Notes: a model not told the origin generated them from the letters alone. A stretch of 64,000 nt of DNA from Pseudogulbenkiania sp. MAI-1 (GCF_000527175.1 NZ_AZUR01000001.1:581501-645500), one strand, 5' to 3'; shown: positions 33,836-43,975, counted from the stretch's first letter. Translations and numbers: made by a program.

Positions 33836-34702
33836 ATGATCAAGCTGCCATCGATTGTCCTGCCCAAGGTCGAGTACACGCGTGAGTTCGCCTTCAGCGA
33901 CGCGGATTTCGAACGCATCCGCAAGCTGATCTACCGCGAGGCGGGCATCGCGCTGAACCCGTCCAAGAAGGACATGGTGTACGGCAGACTGGTGCGGCGC
34001 ATCCGCGAGCTCAAGCTCGCGAGCTTTGCCGCCTACCTCGATCAGCTGGAGTCGGCCGCCGGGCTGCGCGAGTTCGAGCAGTTCGTCAATGCGCTGACCA
34101 CCAATCTGACCTTCTTCTTCCGCGAGGAACACCATTTCCCCATCCTCTCCGAGCACCTGAAGAAGAAGGCGCAGCAGGGCGGTGAGATCGCCATCTGGTG
34201 CGCCGCCGCCTCGACCGGCGAGGAGCCGTACTCGATCGCGATGACCGCACAGGAGAGCGTGCCGGGGGCGCGGGTGACGATCGCCGCCACCGACCTCGAC
34301 ACCACGGTGCTGGAGACCGGGCGCCAGGGCATCTATCCCGCCGACAAGATCTCGCGTCTGCCGGCCGGCCATGCCACACGCTTCTTCGACAAGCTGGCGG
34401 ACGGCAGTTACCAGGCCAAGGCCTCGCTGCGCAGCATGATCAGCTTTTCGCGCCTGAACCTGATCGACAACAACTGGCCACTGCGCAAGCAGTTCGATGC
34501 CATCTTCTGCCGCAACGTGATGATCTACTTCGATCGCGAGACCCAGCTGGCCGTGCTGAAGAAGTTCGCTCCGCTGCTGAAGCCGGACGGCCTGTTGTTC
34601 GTCGGCCATTCCGAGAACTTCTACTTCGCCGCCGACCTGTTCAAGCTGCGCGGCAAGACCGTGTACGAACTGGCCACGCACGGCGCCGGTCGGCCGGCTT
34701 GA
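33836..34702 (+). CDS. cheR: Chemotaxis protein methyltransferase CheR (orphan)
   Basis: CheR methylates glutamates of chemoreceptors using SAM. The 288-aa protein has the all-helical N-domain, NLTFFFREEHHF, the SAM-binding WCAAASTGEEPYSIA, ATDLDTTVLETGR and FCRNVMIYFD, all standard. No other chemotaxis gene is nearby. The ATG at 33836 lies 11 bases after the erpA terminator T-tract and has only GTGGAT before it. A GTG three codons upstream is the alternative start. How it is transcribed is unclear. Confidence 0.93.
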   Translation: MIKLPSIVLPKVEYTREFAFSDADFERIRKLIYREAGIALNPSKKDMVYGRLVRRIRELKLASFAAYLDQLESAAGLREFEQFVNALTTNLTFFFREEHHFPILSEHLKKKAQQGGEIAIWCAAASTGEEPYSIAMTAQESVPGARVTIAATDLDTTVLETGRQGIYPADKISRLPAGHATRFFDKLADGSYQAKASLRSMISFSRLNLIDNNWPLRKQFDAIFCRNVMIYFDRETQLAVLKKFAPLLKPDGLLFVGHSENFYFAADLFKLRGKTVYELATHGAGRPA

Positions 34703-34738
34703 ACGCATTCCCGGCTGGCGTTACCCTGATCCATTGCG

Positions 34739-34763
34739 CAGCGGGTTCGCAGGCCCGCTGTTT
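34739..34763 (+). terminator. Weak terminator after cheR
   Basis: CAGCGGG/CCCGCTG with an eight-base loop and only three T, 22 bases before dadA. Confidence 0.55.
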
Positions 34764-34784
34764 CATCGCGAACGGAGTAGCTCA

Positions 34785-36044
34785 ATGAAGGTGGTGGTGT
34801 TGGGCGCGGGCATTATCGGCGTCTCGACGGCCTGGTTCCTGGCCCGTGACGGGCACGACGTGATGGTGCTGGAGCGTAGCGCCGGGGTGGCGCGCGAGAC
34901 CAGTTTCGCCAACGGCGGTCAGATCTCGGTGAGTCATTCCGAGCCGTGGGCACAGCCGTCCACCCCCTGGAAAGTGTTCAAGTGGCTGCTGAAGGAAGAC
35001 GCCCCGCTGCTGTACCGGCCGCGGCTGGATAGCGCGCAATGGGCCTTCGCGCTGCGTTTCCTGCGCGAATGCCTGCCGGAGCGGGCACACCGTAACATGC
35101 TGCGCATGCTGGCGCTCGGCCGCTTCAGCCGGGAAACCTTCGCGCTGATCCGCCAGGAGACCGGCGTCGCCTTCGATCATCTGGAACGCGGCATCGTGAC
35201 CCTGTTCCAGTCGCAACAGGAACTCGAGCGCGCCTTGCGCGCGGCGGAGACCATGCGCGCCTTCGGCGTCGAGAAGAGGGAAGTCTCGCGGGCCGAACTG
35301 GTGCGCATCGAACCGGCGCTGGCCGGCTACGCCGACCGGATTGCCGGGGCGACCTATTGCGACAGCGACCAGTCCGGCGACATTTACAAGTTCACCTGCG
35401 GCCTCGCGGAGGCTGCCGCCGAGCTGGGCGTCGAATTCCGTTTTTCCACCCGCATCAATGCCCTGTTGACCGAAGGCGGCGACATCGCCGGCGTGTCGGT
35501 GACCCGCCCGGACGGCCTGTTCGAGACGGTGACGGCCGATGCCTACGTGCTGGCGCTGGGCAGTTACAGCACGCCGATCGCCCGCACCGCCGGCCTGCGC
35601 CTGCCGATCTACCCCGCCAAGGGGTATTCGGTCACGCTACGCGTGTGCAATCCGGAAGCGGCGCCGACGGTGGCGCTCACCGAGGAAAGCTATAAGGTGT
35701 TCATGTCGCGACTGGGGGACCGGCTGCGCGTGGCCGGCACGGCCGAACTCGCCGGCTACTCGTCGACCCTCAACCCGGTGCGCTGTGGCCTGCTGGTGGA
35801 GCGCGCGCGCGCGCTGTTCCCCGACGCCTGCGACTGGGAGGGCGATGCGCAGTACTGGACCGGCCTGCGTCCCGCCTCGCCGGGCAACGTGCCGCTGATC
35901 GGGCGCACCCGCTACCCGCGTCTCTACCTCAACACCGGCCACGGCACGCTGGGCTGGACCGAAGGGCCGGGCTCGGGGCGGGCGCTGGCCGACATCATCG
36001 GCGGACGCCGTCCGCCGCTGGATTTCCCTTTTACCGGCAGCTGA
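34785..36044 (+). CDS. dadA: D-amino acid dehydrogenase small subunit
   Basis: DadA is an FAD-dependent membrane-associated enzyme that oxidises D-amino acids, chiefly D-alanine, to 2-oxo acids. The 419-aa protein starts with the dinucleotide fold VVVLGAGIIGVSTAWFLA and has SFANGGQIS, QSGDIYKFT and the C-terminal LNTGHGTLGWTEGPGSG expected for DadA. The ATG at 34785 has GGAG upstream. No alanine racemase gene is adjacent. Confidence 0.95.
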   Translation: MKVVVLGAGIIGVSTAWFLARDGHDVMVLERSAGVARETSFANGGQISVSHSEPWAQPSTPWKVFKWLLKEDAPLLYRPRLDSAQWAFALRFLRECLPERAHRNMLRMLALGRFSRETFALIRQETGVAFDHLERGIVTLFQSQQELERALRAAETMRAFGVEKREVSRAELVRIEPALAGYADRIAGATYCDSDQSGDIYKFTCGLAEAAAELGVEFRFSTRINALLTEGGDIAGVSVTRPDGLFETVTADAYVLALGSYSTPIARTAGLRLPIYPAKGYSVTLRVCNPEAAPTVALTEESYKVFMSRLGDRLRVAGTAELAGYSSTLNPVRCGLLVERARALFPDACDWEGDAQYWTGLRPASPGNVPLIGRTRYPRLYLNTGHGTLGWTEGPGSGRALADIIGGRRPPLDFPFTGS

Positions 36045-36114
36045 TCCGGTGTGGGCCTTGCTTGCGGCACAAGCGCGGCCGACCCTGTGGCTGCCCAACT
36101 GGCAGGATAGAACG

Positions 36115-36501
36115 ATGCAGGACATGACTCCTTTCCAACTGATGGGCGGTGCCGGCGTGGTGCGCTGGCTGACCGACCGCTTCTACGACATCATGGACAG
36201 CGATCCGGCGGTCAAGGAGCTCCGGGACATGCACCCGGCGGACCTGACCGAGTCGCGCGACAAGCTGTACATGTTCCTTTCCGGCTGGCTCGGCGGCCCG
36301 TCGCTGTACATCGAGAAGTACGGCCATCCGCGCCTGCGCGCCCGGCACATGCCGTTCCCGGTCGACAGTACCGCCCGCGATCAATGGATGTCCTGCATGA
36401 GCCGGGCGGTTTCCGAGCTGATGGTCGAGGAGAGCCTGAAGGAGAAGCTGCTGGAGGCGTTTTTCAATACCGCCGACTTCATGCGCAATCAGCAAGAATA
36501 A
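36115..36501 (+). CDS. Group II truncated haemoglobin
   Basis: A small haem protein of the 2/2 globin group II (TrHbO) type, usually linked to oxygen or reactive nitrogen handling. The 128-aa product has FYDIMDSDPAVKELRDMHPADL at the CD/E region and FLSGWLGGPSLYIEKYGHPRLRARH with the proximal-histidine region. The ATG at 36115 follows AGGATAGAACG. An upstream in-frame extension overlaps the dadA tail region and is rejected. Confidence 0.92.
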   Translation: MQDMTPFQLMGGAGVVRWLTDRFYDIMDSDPAVKELRDMHPADLTESRDKLYMFLSGWLGGPSLYIEKYGHPRLRARHMPFPVDSTARDQWMSCMSRAVSELMVEESLKEKLLEAFFNTADFMRNQQE

Positions 36502-36593
36502 ACGGATAATTGAAAATGAAATAACTACTTGAATGGGTCGGGAGATGATCCATGCTGATATGAGTGGGGGCTTCCCATCGACTTTTCTGGACG

Positions 36594-36914
36594 ATGGCCA
36601 TGGAACGCTCGTGGTGCTGGATCGCTTCGTTGTGTTGCTGCTGCGCGGTTGCGCCAGCGTTGGCGAATTGTTCCCGCACGGCCTGGATGTGCGCGAGCCC
36701 CGCCTCGGCCTACGCCGGAAAGAACGAAAACTGGGGTGCCCCCCAGCAGACGCTGGTGCTGCAATACGGATCGTTTGCGCTGGAGAAGGTCGAAACCCCC
36801 GGGGTGCTCGACCGTTTCGATCTGCGGCCAAGCTGGCGGCTTAGCGACGATGCCCGCCTGTCGCTCAAGGTCAACAAGCACCAGACCGAGCTGCGCCTGA
36901 AGTGGCAGTGGTAA
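36594..36914 (+). CDS. Hypothetical small exported protein
   Basis: A 106-aa open frame, family not recognised. The N-terminus is a plausible signal peptide: MERSW, then a hydrophobic stretch with four consecutive cysteines, and a cleavage site after ALA. The mature part is polar with alternating residues, for example LVLQYGSFALEKVE and ARLSLKVNKHQTELRLKWQW, suggesting beta strands. Starts at 36594 or 36600 are possible and the ribosome site is weak. A terminator follows 20 bases after the stop. It could be a fragment of a larger outer-surface protein. That it is real is inferred from the signal peptide and terminator. Confidence 0.5.
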   Translation: MAMERSWCWIASLCCCCAVAPALANCSRTAWMCASPASAYAGKNENWGAPQQTLVLQYGSFALEKVETPGVLDRFDLRPSWRLSDDARLSLKVNKHQTELRLKWQW

Positions 36915-36933
36915 TTTCCGTTTTCAATGGCAA

Positions 36934-36955
36934 ACGGCCCGCGCAGGCGGGCCGT
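36934..36955. terminator. Terminator between convergent small gene and folB
   Basis: A nine-pair stem ACGGCCCGC/GCGGGCCGT with GCAG loop; followed by GGTGTTTTC on the plus strand and TTTG on the minus strand. Confidence 0.65.
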
Positions 36956-36969
36956 GGTGTTTTCTGGAC

Positions 36970-37329
36970 TCAGTGCGGGCGATGGCCGCGTTCTATCATC
37001 ACCCCGACCTGCTTCACCCCCGGCAGGATGCCGAGCTTGGTGACCGACACCTTGACCCATGGTGCCCCGAAGTCCTCGCGGATCACTTTGGCGATGTATT
37101 CGGCCAACGCTTCGATCAGCAGGAAATGCTGTTCCGCCAGCGCCTTGCGCAGGCGCTCGACGACGACGCCGTAATGAATGGTGTCGCCGATATCGTCGCT
37201 ATGGCAGGGCACCTCGCTCGGAATGCCGATTTCCAGGTCGATTTCGATGACTTGCGGGGCTTGCCGCTCCCATTCGTAGACGCCGATGACGGTGTCGGCG
37301 CGCACCTCGCGCAAGAAGATGATGTCCAT
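36970..37329 (-). CDS. folB: Dihydroneopterin aldolase
   Basis: FolB cleaves dihydroneopterin to 6-hydroxymethyl-dihydropterin in folate synthesis. The 119-aa protein has the family pattern: DIIFLREVRADTVIGVYEWE at the start, DTIHYGVV around the active-site tyrosine, HFLLIEALAEYIA with the conserved glutamate, and VSVTKLGILPGVKQVGV containing the catalytic lysine. It is divergent from plsY across 71 bases, a common gene pair. Confidence 0.95.
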   Translation of the reverse strand: MDIIFLREVRADTVIGVYEWERQAPQVIEIDLEIGIPSEVPCHSDDIGDTIHYGVVVERLRKALAEQHFLLIEALAEYIAKVIREDFGAPWVKVSVTKLGILPGVKQVGVMIERGHRPH

Positions 37330-37400
37330 TGGAGCGCGGCAGTTGGGGATTGCCGCCTGATACCGTAAAATTCGAAGTCTTGCATTTTAGTGGATATACG

Positions 37401-38045
37401 ATGACCACGACAGCTTTTGCTTTTCTGGTGGCGGCCTACCTGATCGGTTCGTTGTCTTTCGCCGTGATCGTCAGCCGCCTGATGGGCATGGCCGATCCGC
37501 GCTCCTACGGTTCCGGCAATCCCGGCGCCACCAATGTGCTGCGCAGCGGCAAGAAACTGGCCGCCGCGCTGACGCTGCTGGGCGACGGCGTCAAGGGCTG
37601 GGTGGCGGTGGCGCTGGTGCAGTGGCTCGGTCCCCGCTACGGTCTGGGCGAGCAGGCGGTGGGCATGGCGGCCATCGCCGTGCTGGTCGGCCACATGTGG
37701 CCGGTATTCTTCGGCTTCAAGGGCGGCAAAGGGGTGGCCACCGCCGTCGGCGTGCTGTTCGGCTTAAACCTGTGGCTGGCGCTGGCCGCCGTGGCGACTT
37801 GGCTGTTCATGGCCGTCGTGGTGAAGATCTCCTCGCTGTCGGCGCTGACCGCCGCAGTGCTGGCGCCGGTCTACGCCTTTTTCATCGTCGGGCCGAACAG
37901 CGTGTACTTCGGCACCTCCATCATCATCGCCATCCTGGTGGTGCATCGCCACAAGTCCAACCTGATCAAGCTGCTGACCGGGCAGGAGGGCAAGATCGGC
38001 GACAAGGCCGACGGCTCGGCCCGCAACGGTACTGGGGGGCAGTAA
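37401..38045 (+). CDS. plsY: Acyl-phosphate glycerol-3-phosphate acyltransferase
   Basis: PlsY is an integral membrane enzyme that adds an acyl group from acyl-phosphate to glycerol-3-phosphate, the first step of phospholipid synthesis. The 214-aa protein has about five membrane segments and the loops SYGSGNPGATNVLRSG, GDGVKGW and GFKGGKGVAT, the conserved active-site motifs. The ATG at 37401 is chosen. The in-frame extension upstream overlaps the folB start. A terminator follows. Confidence 0.96.
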   Translation: MTTTAFAFLVAAYLIGSLSFAVIVSRLMGMADPRSYGSGNPGATNVLRSGKKLAAALTLLGDGVKGWVAVALVQWLGPRYGLGEQAVGMAAIAVLVGHMWPVFFGFKGGKGVATAVGVLFGLNLWLALAAVATWLFMAVVVKISSLSALTAAVLAPVYAFFIVGPNSVYFGTSIIIAILVVHRHKSNLIKLLTGQEGKIGDKADGSARNGTGGQ

Positions 38046-38057
38046 GGCCGTGACATG

Positions 38058-38086
38058 AAAAAGCCGACTTCTGGTCGGCTTTCTTT
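38058..38086. terminator. Terminator between convergent plsY and deacetylase gene
   Basis: AAAGCCGAC/GTCGGCTTT with a five-base loop; T-rich on both strands, best on the minus strand (TTTTT). Confidence 0.8.
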
Positions 38087-38102
38087 GGGTTGGCCGAAGA
38101 GG

Positions 38103-39062
38103 TTACCCCTCCGATAGCACCCGCAGGTGCGCCGCCACGCTGCGCGCCAGCGCCGACAGGTCGTAGCCGCCTTCCAGCACCGACACGATGCGGCCTTCGG
38201 CGTATTGCGCGGCAAGCTCTACCAACTTCCGCGTCACCCATTCGTAATCCGCCTCCACCAGCCCCAGCGAGCCCATGTCGTCCTCGCGGTGCGCATCGAA
38301 GCCGGCCGAGATGAACAGCATCTGCGGCTGGAACTGACGCAGCTCCGGAAGCCAGACGTTCTCCACCGCTTCGCGGAATTCACGGCCGCCGCTGCCGGCC
38401 TTGAGTGGGACGTTGTGCATGTTGGGGCCGAGCGGCTGGTCGCCGCAGTAGGGGTAGAACGGGTGCTGGAACGTGGACACCATCATCACTCGCGGGTCGT
38501 CGCGGAAGATCTGTTCGGTGCCGTTGCCGTGGTGGACGTCGAAGTCGATGATGGCAACCCGCTCCAGCTTGTAGTATGACAAAGCATGCGCCACGCCGAC
38601 CGCGAGGTTGTTGAAGAAGCAGAAACCCATTGAGCGGTCGCTTTCCGCATGGTGGCCGGGCGGGCGTATGGCACAGAAGGCATTGGGGGCCTTGCCCTCG
38701 CACAGCAGGTCCACCGCCTTGACCACGGCACCGGCGGCACGGCGCGCGGCGGGCAACGTTCCCGGCGACATGGCGGTGTCCGGATCGATGCGGAAGGTGC
38801 CGACCGACGGTGCGCACGATTCGATGTATTCGACATAGCGCGGTGGGTGGATGCGGGCCAGCTGCTGGTCGGTGACGAGCGGTGCCTCGACCTCCTGCAG
38901 AAAGTCGAACAGCTGCGAGGCCATCAACTGGTCGCGGATGGCGGTCAGCCGTTCCGGGCATTCCGGGTGGCCGACCCCCATATTGTGCAGCAGGCAGTCG
39001 GAATGGGTGATATAGGCGGTCAGTCCGTTATGGGGCAGGCGGTTTTTCAGCCAGTTGAACAC
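38103..39062 (-). CDS. Histone deacetylase-family hydrolase
   Basis: A zinc hydrolase of the arginase/deacetylase superfamily, acting on acetylated amines such as acetyl-lysine or acetylpolyamines. The 319-aa protein has MGVGHPECPERL, PPGHHAESDRSMGFCFFNN with the paired active-site histidines, DFDVHHGNGT with zinc ligands, and SAGFDAHREDDMG. The GTG start at 39062 has AAGGAA at good spacing. A TTG eleven codons upstream is less likely. It is divergent from moxR. The true substrate is unknown. Confidence 0.9.
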   Translation of the reverse strand: MFNWLKNRLPHNGLTAYITHSDCLLHNMGVGHPECPERLTAIRDQLMASQLFDFLQEVEAPLVTDQQLARIHPPRYVEYIESCAPSVGTFRIDPDTAMSPGTLPAARRAAGAVVKAVDLLCEGKAPNAFCAIRPPGHHAESDRSMGFCFFNNLAVGVAHALSYYKLERVAIIDFDVHHGNGTEQIFRDDPRVMMVSTFQHPFYPYCGDQPLGPNMHNVPLKAGSGGREFREAVENVWLPELRQFQPQMLFISAGFDAHREDDMGSLGLVEADYEWVTRKLVELAAQYAEGRIVSVLEGGYDLSALARSVAAHLRVLSEG

Positions 39063-39136
39063 GAGCGTTTCCTTGTTGCGTAGAATGGGACGCAATCTAT
39101 GACTTTTCGATAAATAGTGCGCGGAACCACCCGGAA

Positions 39137-40037
<901 letters not shown>

Positions 40038-40051
<14 letters not shown>

Positions 40052-40985
40052 CCGCCTGCGAACCTGGCTGATCCGCCGCCTGCCGTTGTCGGCGCAATGG
40101 ACCTTGCGCCATCAGCGTGTCTACCTGCTGCCTACCTCCTTCGGCTGGATGTTGCTGGGTGTGGCGCTGGCGATCTGGGTCGGCGCCCTCAATTACGCCG
40201 TGAGCCTGGCGTATGCCTTGTCGTTCTGGGTCATCGGCCTGTTGCTGGTGTCGGTGCTGATGGCGTATCGGCAATTGGCCGGCCTGACCCTGCAGGCCGG
40301 TACGGCCGAACCGGTGTTTGCCGGAGAAATCGCCCGCTTCTCGGTGCGGCTCGACAACCCCTCCGCTTGGGCGCGTACCCTGCAAGGTCATTTGGTGGGC
40401 AGCACCGATCGCGCGGTCAGCGTTGTTCTGCCGGCCCGATCCAGCGTCTGGCTCTCCCTGCCTCTGGTCACCGACAAGCGCGGCCTGCTGGCCATGCCGG
40501 CGCTCGCGCTCGGCAGCGATGTCCCCTTCGGTCTGGTCAGGGCCTTTGCCTACGTCCGCTTGCGCGAGCAGGTCCTGGTTTATCCGGCGCCCCGGCGCGA
40601 TGCAGTAAGCCATGGGCAGGGCGCGCACCGGGAGGGAGGGGCCTTGTCCGCGGCGGGCGAGGACGAATTCTCCCATCTCGCCGCCTATCGGGACGGCGAT
40701 ACGCCACGCCAGATTGCCTGGAAAGTCCTGGCGCGGCGCGATGTCCTGGCGAGCAAGCGCTTTACCGGCATGGCCGCCGCCGGCTGCCGGGTGTTGGATT
40801 GGTACGACTATCCGCCCGCCGAGGGCACCGAGCCCCGGCTTTCCTGGTTGGCCTGGCGCGTGTTGGAGTGCGAGCGCGAGCACCAGTGTTATCGGCTGCG
40901 TCTGCCGGGAGTCGAGGTCGGACCGCAGCCGCACCAACGCGAACAAGCGCTAGCGGCACTGGCCCGGTTCGGAGCGCCGTCATGA
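40038..40985 (+). CDS. DUF58 domain-containing membrane protein
   Basis: A 315-aa protein with two adjacent hydrophobic segments (about 31-75), then a beta-rich region and the DUF58 core (HREGGALSAAGEDEFSHLAAYRDGDTPRQIAWKVLARRDVL). DUF58 proteins accompany MoxR ATPases. The best start is the TTG at 40038 inside the end of moxR. No ATG or GTG with a ribosome site lies near, so the exact start is uncertain. Its stop overlaps the next ATG. Confidence 0.87.
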
Positions 40986-42931
40986 TGGGGAACGACGTTC
41001 TGCGGCGCGCGCTGCCGGTGCTGGTTGCGCTGGCGATTACGGCCGCACCGCTGGCCCTTTACCTGCCGGGCTGGGTGGCCGCCTTATCTGGCGCCATGCT
41101 GCTGGCGCGCGGTGTGTTGTTGTGGCAGCACCGCCAGCTGCCGCCGCGCTGGCTGGTGGCGCTGGCCCTGGCGGTGCCGCTGGTGTTGTTGTGGCTCAGC
41201 CTGCGCACCCTGGTCGGACGCGAGGGCGGCAGTGCCCTGCTGCTGTTGCTGGTGGGCTTCAAGACATTCGAGACCTTCGGCCTGCGCGACTGGCGGGTCT
41301 TGCTGGGGCTGGGTTTTTTCCTTGCGGCGACGCCCTTGCTGTTCGACCAGTCGCCCGGTGCGGCGGCCTGGCTGGTGCTGAGCCTGTTCTGCCTGACCTG
41401 GGCGATGGCGGCGCTGCATGGCAAGCAGCCTTTGCTTGCCAGCTTACGGACCACGCTGCTGGCCCTGCTGCTTTCCTTGCCCCTGATGCTGGTGCTGTTC
41501 GTCGTGATGCCCCGCCTGCCAGGGCCGTTGTGGAGCATGCCGGCCGCCGGCGCGAGTGCGAGCAGCGGGCTGTCCGACGACATGGCGCCGGGCAGCATCA
41601 GCCAGCTGATCCCGAGCAACGAGCCGGTCTTCACCGCCGTCTTTGCCGGAACACCTCCGGCGCAACGCGATTTCTACTGGCGTGTCATGCTGTTCGATCG
41701 CTTCGACGGCCGGCGCTGGTTCAATGCCGGGGCGATTGCCGAGCCCGGTGGGAAGGTGATGGGTGGTGTGCCCGTCGGCTACACGCTGACGGTGGTGCCG
41801 GATAAGGGAAGAGTGCCGGTGCTCGATTTGCCGGGCAGCGTCGCCGAAGGCCTGCGCGAGCGGGCAGGCATGGTCTGGCAGCAGCAGCGGGTCAGCGATG
41901 TCCGCATCCGTTATCGGGCGGCCAGCCACGCCGGTGCGCTGCTGGCGGAGCCATTGGATGAGGTTCACCAGGCGTTTTACCGCTATTTGCCGGCGGGCAA
42001 TGAGCGGACGCGGGCACTGGCGGCCGGCATCCGCGCCCGCAGCCGCGACGACGAGGCCTACATCCGGGCCGTGCTCGAGCATTTCCGGCTGGAAAGCTTC
42101 CGTTACACCTTGTCGCCGCCACCGTTGAGCGGGGCTGTCGTCGACCAGTTCCTGTTCGAGACGCGACAGGGGTTCTGCGAGCATTACGCCTCGGCCCTGG
42201 CCTTTCTTGCCCGTGCCGCCGGCATTCCCAGCCGTGTGATCGTGGGATATCAGGGGGGCGAATACAATCCGGCCGGGGGATTCTGGCAGATTCGTTCCTC
42301 CGATGCCCATGCCTGGGTCGAGGTCTGGCTGGCTTCGCGGCAGGCCTGGTGGCGGATCGATCCGACGGCGGCGGTATCGCCTGATCGCATCGAGCGGGGA
42401 GTCGACCAGGTCGTTCCGGGCGTGCGCGCCACGGTGCCGATGCTGGGTGGGCGCCCCCCCGAATGGATGCTGGCCTTGCGCCAATACTGGCAGGCGGCCA
42501 ACTTCAACTGGCAGCAGTGGGTGGTGGGCTACGATGCAGGCCGTCAGCGCCTGCTGTTCCGCTCGCTCGGGCTGGGGCAGGAGGTCGATGTTCCTGCCGT
42601 GTTGAAAGGTCTGCTGGTGGGGGCGGTATTCATGGTCATGCCGTTCTGGTGGTGGTGGCGCCGCCAGCCGCAGCGAGAGCCGTTGCAGGTGGGGTGGTCG
42701 CTGCTGGGACGGCGTTTGCGCAGGGTTGGGGTGGCGGTCACGCCGGCCGATACGCCGGCCGAGGTCTTGCACCGGGCCGCCGGCCTGGCCGAGGCCGACC
42801 GGGCGCAGTTGATGGCCCTGCTGGATGCTTACGCCGGCCTGCGCTACCGGACGACGGCTGAAGTCTCTCCCAGAGCGGCGCGGCGCTGGCTGCGCGAGGT
42901 GCGGCGTTTTCGGCCGGCTTCGGTGCGCTGA
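40982..42931 (+). CDS. TgpA-like membrane transglutaminase-fold protein
   Basis: A 649-aa protein with about six membrane helices in the first 175 residues, a DUF3488-like periplasmic part, a transglutaminase-like domain with the triad Cys399 (QGFCEHYASA), His443 (DAHAWVEVW) and Asp460 (WWRIDPTAA), a further membrane helix near 545 and a DUF4129-like tail. It resembles Pseudomonas TgpA, which is essential there; the substrate is not known. The start overlaps the DUF58 stop (ATGA). The in-frame extension upstream lies within the DUF58 gene and is rejected. Confidence 0.9.
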   Translation: MMGNDVLRRALPVLVALAITAAPLALYLPGWVAALSGAMLLARGVLLWQHRQLPPRWLVALALAVPLVLLWLSLRTLVGREGGSALLLLLVGFKTFETFGLRDWRVLLGLGFFLAATPLLFDQSPGAAAWLVLSLFCLTWAMAALHGKQPLLASLRTTLLALLLSLPLMLVLFVVMPRLPGPLWSMPAAGASASSGLSDDMAPGSISQLIPSNEPVFTAVFAGTPPAQRDFYWRVMLFDRFDGRRWFNAGAIAEPGGKVMGGVPVGYTLTVVPDKGRVPVLDLPGSVAEGLRERAGMVWQQQRVSDVRIRYRAASHAGALLAEPLDEVHQAFYRYLPAGNERTRALAAGIRARSRDDEAYIRAVLEHFRLESFRYTLSPPPLSGAVVDQFLFETRQGFCEHYASALAFLARAAGIPSRVIVGYQGGEYNPAGGFWQIRSSDAHAWVEVWLASRQAWWRIDPTAAVSPDRIERGVDQVVPGVRATVPMLGGRPPEWMLALRQYWQAANFNWQQWVVGYDAGRQRLLFRSLGLGQEVDVPAVLKGLLVGAVFMVMPFWWWWRRQPQREPLQVGWSLLGRRLRRVGVAVTPADTPAEVLHRAAGLAEADRAQLMALLDAYAGLRYRTTAEVSPRAARRWLREVRRFRPASVR

Positions 42932-42936
42932 ACGAC

Positions 42937-42957
42937 AAAACCCCGGCAAGCCGGGGT
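42937..42957 (-). terminator. Terminator of rpoS
   Basis: CCCCGG/CCGGGG with a CAAG loop and four T on the minus strand, 27 bases after the rpoS stop. It also serves the convergent transglutaminase gene. Confidence 0.7.
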
Positions 42958-42983
42958 CGAGCATGGCGGTGGGGCAGGAGTTA

Positions 42984-43934
42984 TTACAGCAACAGGTCCT
43001 TGCCTATGCCTTTGCGGCGCAGGATGCGGCGCAATTGTTCCAGGCCCTCGATCTGGATCTGGCGCACCCGCTCCCGGGTCAGGTTGAGGGTACTGGCCAG
43101 TTCTTCCAGCGTGCAGATTTCATGGCCATTCAGGCCATAGCGGCGCTCGATCACCATGCGCTGCTTGTCGTTGAGCTGGGCCATCCACTCGTGGACGAAG
43201 TTTTCCAGCTGGGCATTGTGCAACTGGATTTCCGGTTCGTCGTGCTGCTCGTCCGGGATCGATTCACCGATCGACAGCATCGGGTCGATGTCCAGCGGGG
43301 CATCCAGCGAGGCCATGCGCTCGTTCAGGTTCATCACCCGGCGCACATCTTCGACCGGCTTGTCGACCAGATGGGCGATTTCTTCGACCGAGGGCTCGCG
43401 CCCGATCTGGCTTTCCAGGTGGCGCGAAGCGCGCAGGTAGACGTTGAGTTCCTTGATGACATGGACCGGCAGGCGGATGGTGCGCGACTGGTTCATGATG
43501 GCGCGCTCGATGCTCTGGCGTATCCACCAGGTGGCATAGGTGGAGAAGCGGAAGCCGCGCTCGGGGTCGAACTTTTCCAGCGCATGCATCAGCCCGATGT
43601 TGCCCTCTTCGATCAGGTCGAGCAGGGCCAGGCCCCGGTTGATGTAGCGTTTGGCGATGTTCACGACCAAGCGCAGGTTGTGCTCGATCATCTTCTGGCG
43701 CGCTTCGAAATCGCCTTGTACTACTTGCCGCGCCAGGGCCTGCTCTTCCTGTGGGCTGAGCAGGGCGTTGTTACCGATATCGTTCAGGTAGATCTGGGTG
43801 ACGTCGGCAATATCGTCATAGCTGGATGGGGTTTCTTGAACTTCGTCACCGTCGGTTTCCGCCGCGGTTTCCTCGTTGGCCTCTTCCTCCGCCGTAATAT
43901 CGTCGTCGTCGAGAATATCCAGGTCGTTGCTCAT
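42984..43934 (-). CDS. rpoS: RNA polymerase sigma factor RpoS
   Basis: RpoS is the stationary-phase and general stress sigma factor. The 316-aa protein has an acidic N-terminus, region 1.2/2 (DVTQIYLNDIG, RLVVNIAKRYINRGLALLDLIEEGNIGLMHALEKFDPERGFRFSTYATWWIRQSIERAI), region 3 and region 4 with the RVRQIQIEGLEQLRR recognition helix. AGGGGG precedes the ATG. It lies 41 bases after nlpD, the usual order. In other bacteria a major rpoS promoter sits inside nlpD; none was pinpointed here. Confidence 0.96.
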   Translation of the reverse strand: MSNDLDILDDDDITAEEEANEETAAETDGDEVQETPSSYDDIADVTQIYLNDIGNNALLSPQEEQALARQVVQGDFEARQKMIEHNLRLVVNIAKRYINRGLALLDLIEEGNIGLMHALEKFDPERGFRFSTYATWWIRQSIERAIMNQSRTIRLPVHVIKELNVYLRASRHLESQIGREPSVEEIAHLVDKPVEDVRRVMNLNERMASLDAPLDIDPMLSIGESIPDEQHDEPEIQLHNAQLENFVHEWMAQLNDKQRMVIERRYGLNGHEICTLEELASTLNLTRERVRQIQIEGLEQLRRILRRKGIGKDLLL

Positions 43935-43975
43935 TTCTACCCCCTTCGCTGTTATCCGACGGGGACGCGTCCCCG

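Noticed and set aside
40097..40981. N-terminal extension of the transglutaminase frame through the DUF58 gene
   Set aside because: The conserved protein starts at 40982 with a start overlapping the DUF58 stop; the extension is out of frame with the real DUF58 coding sequence.
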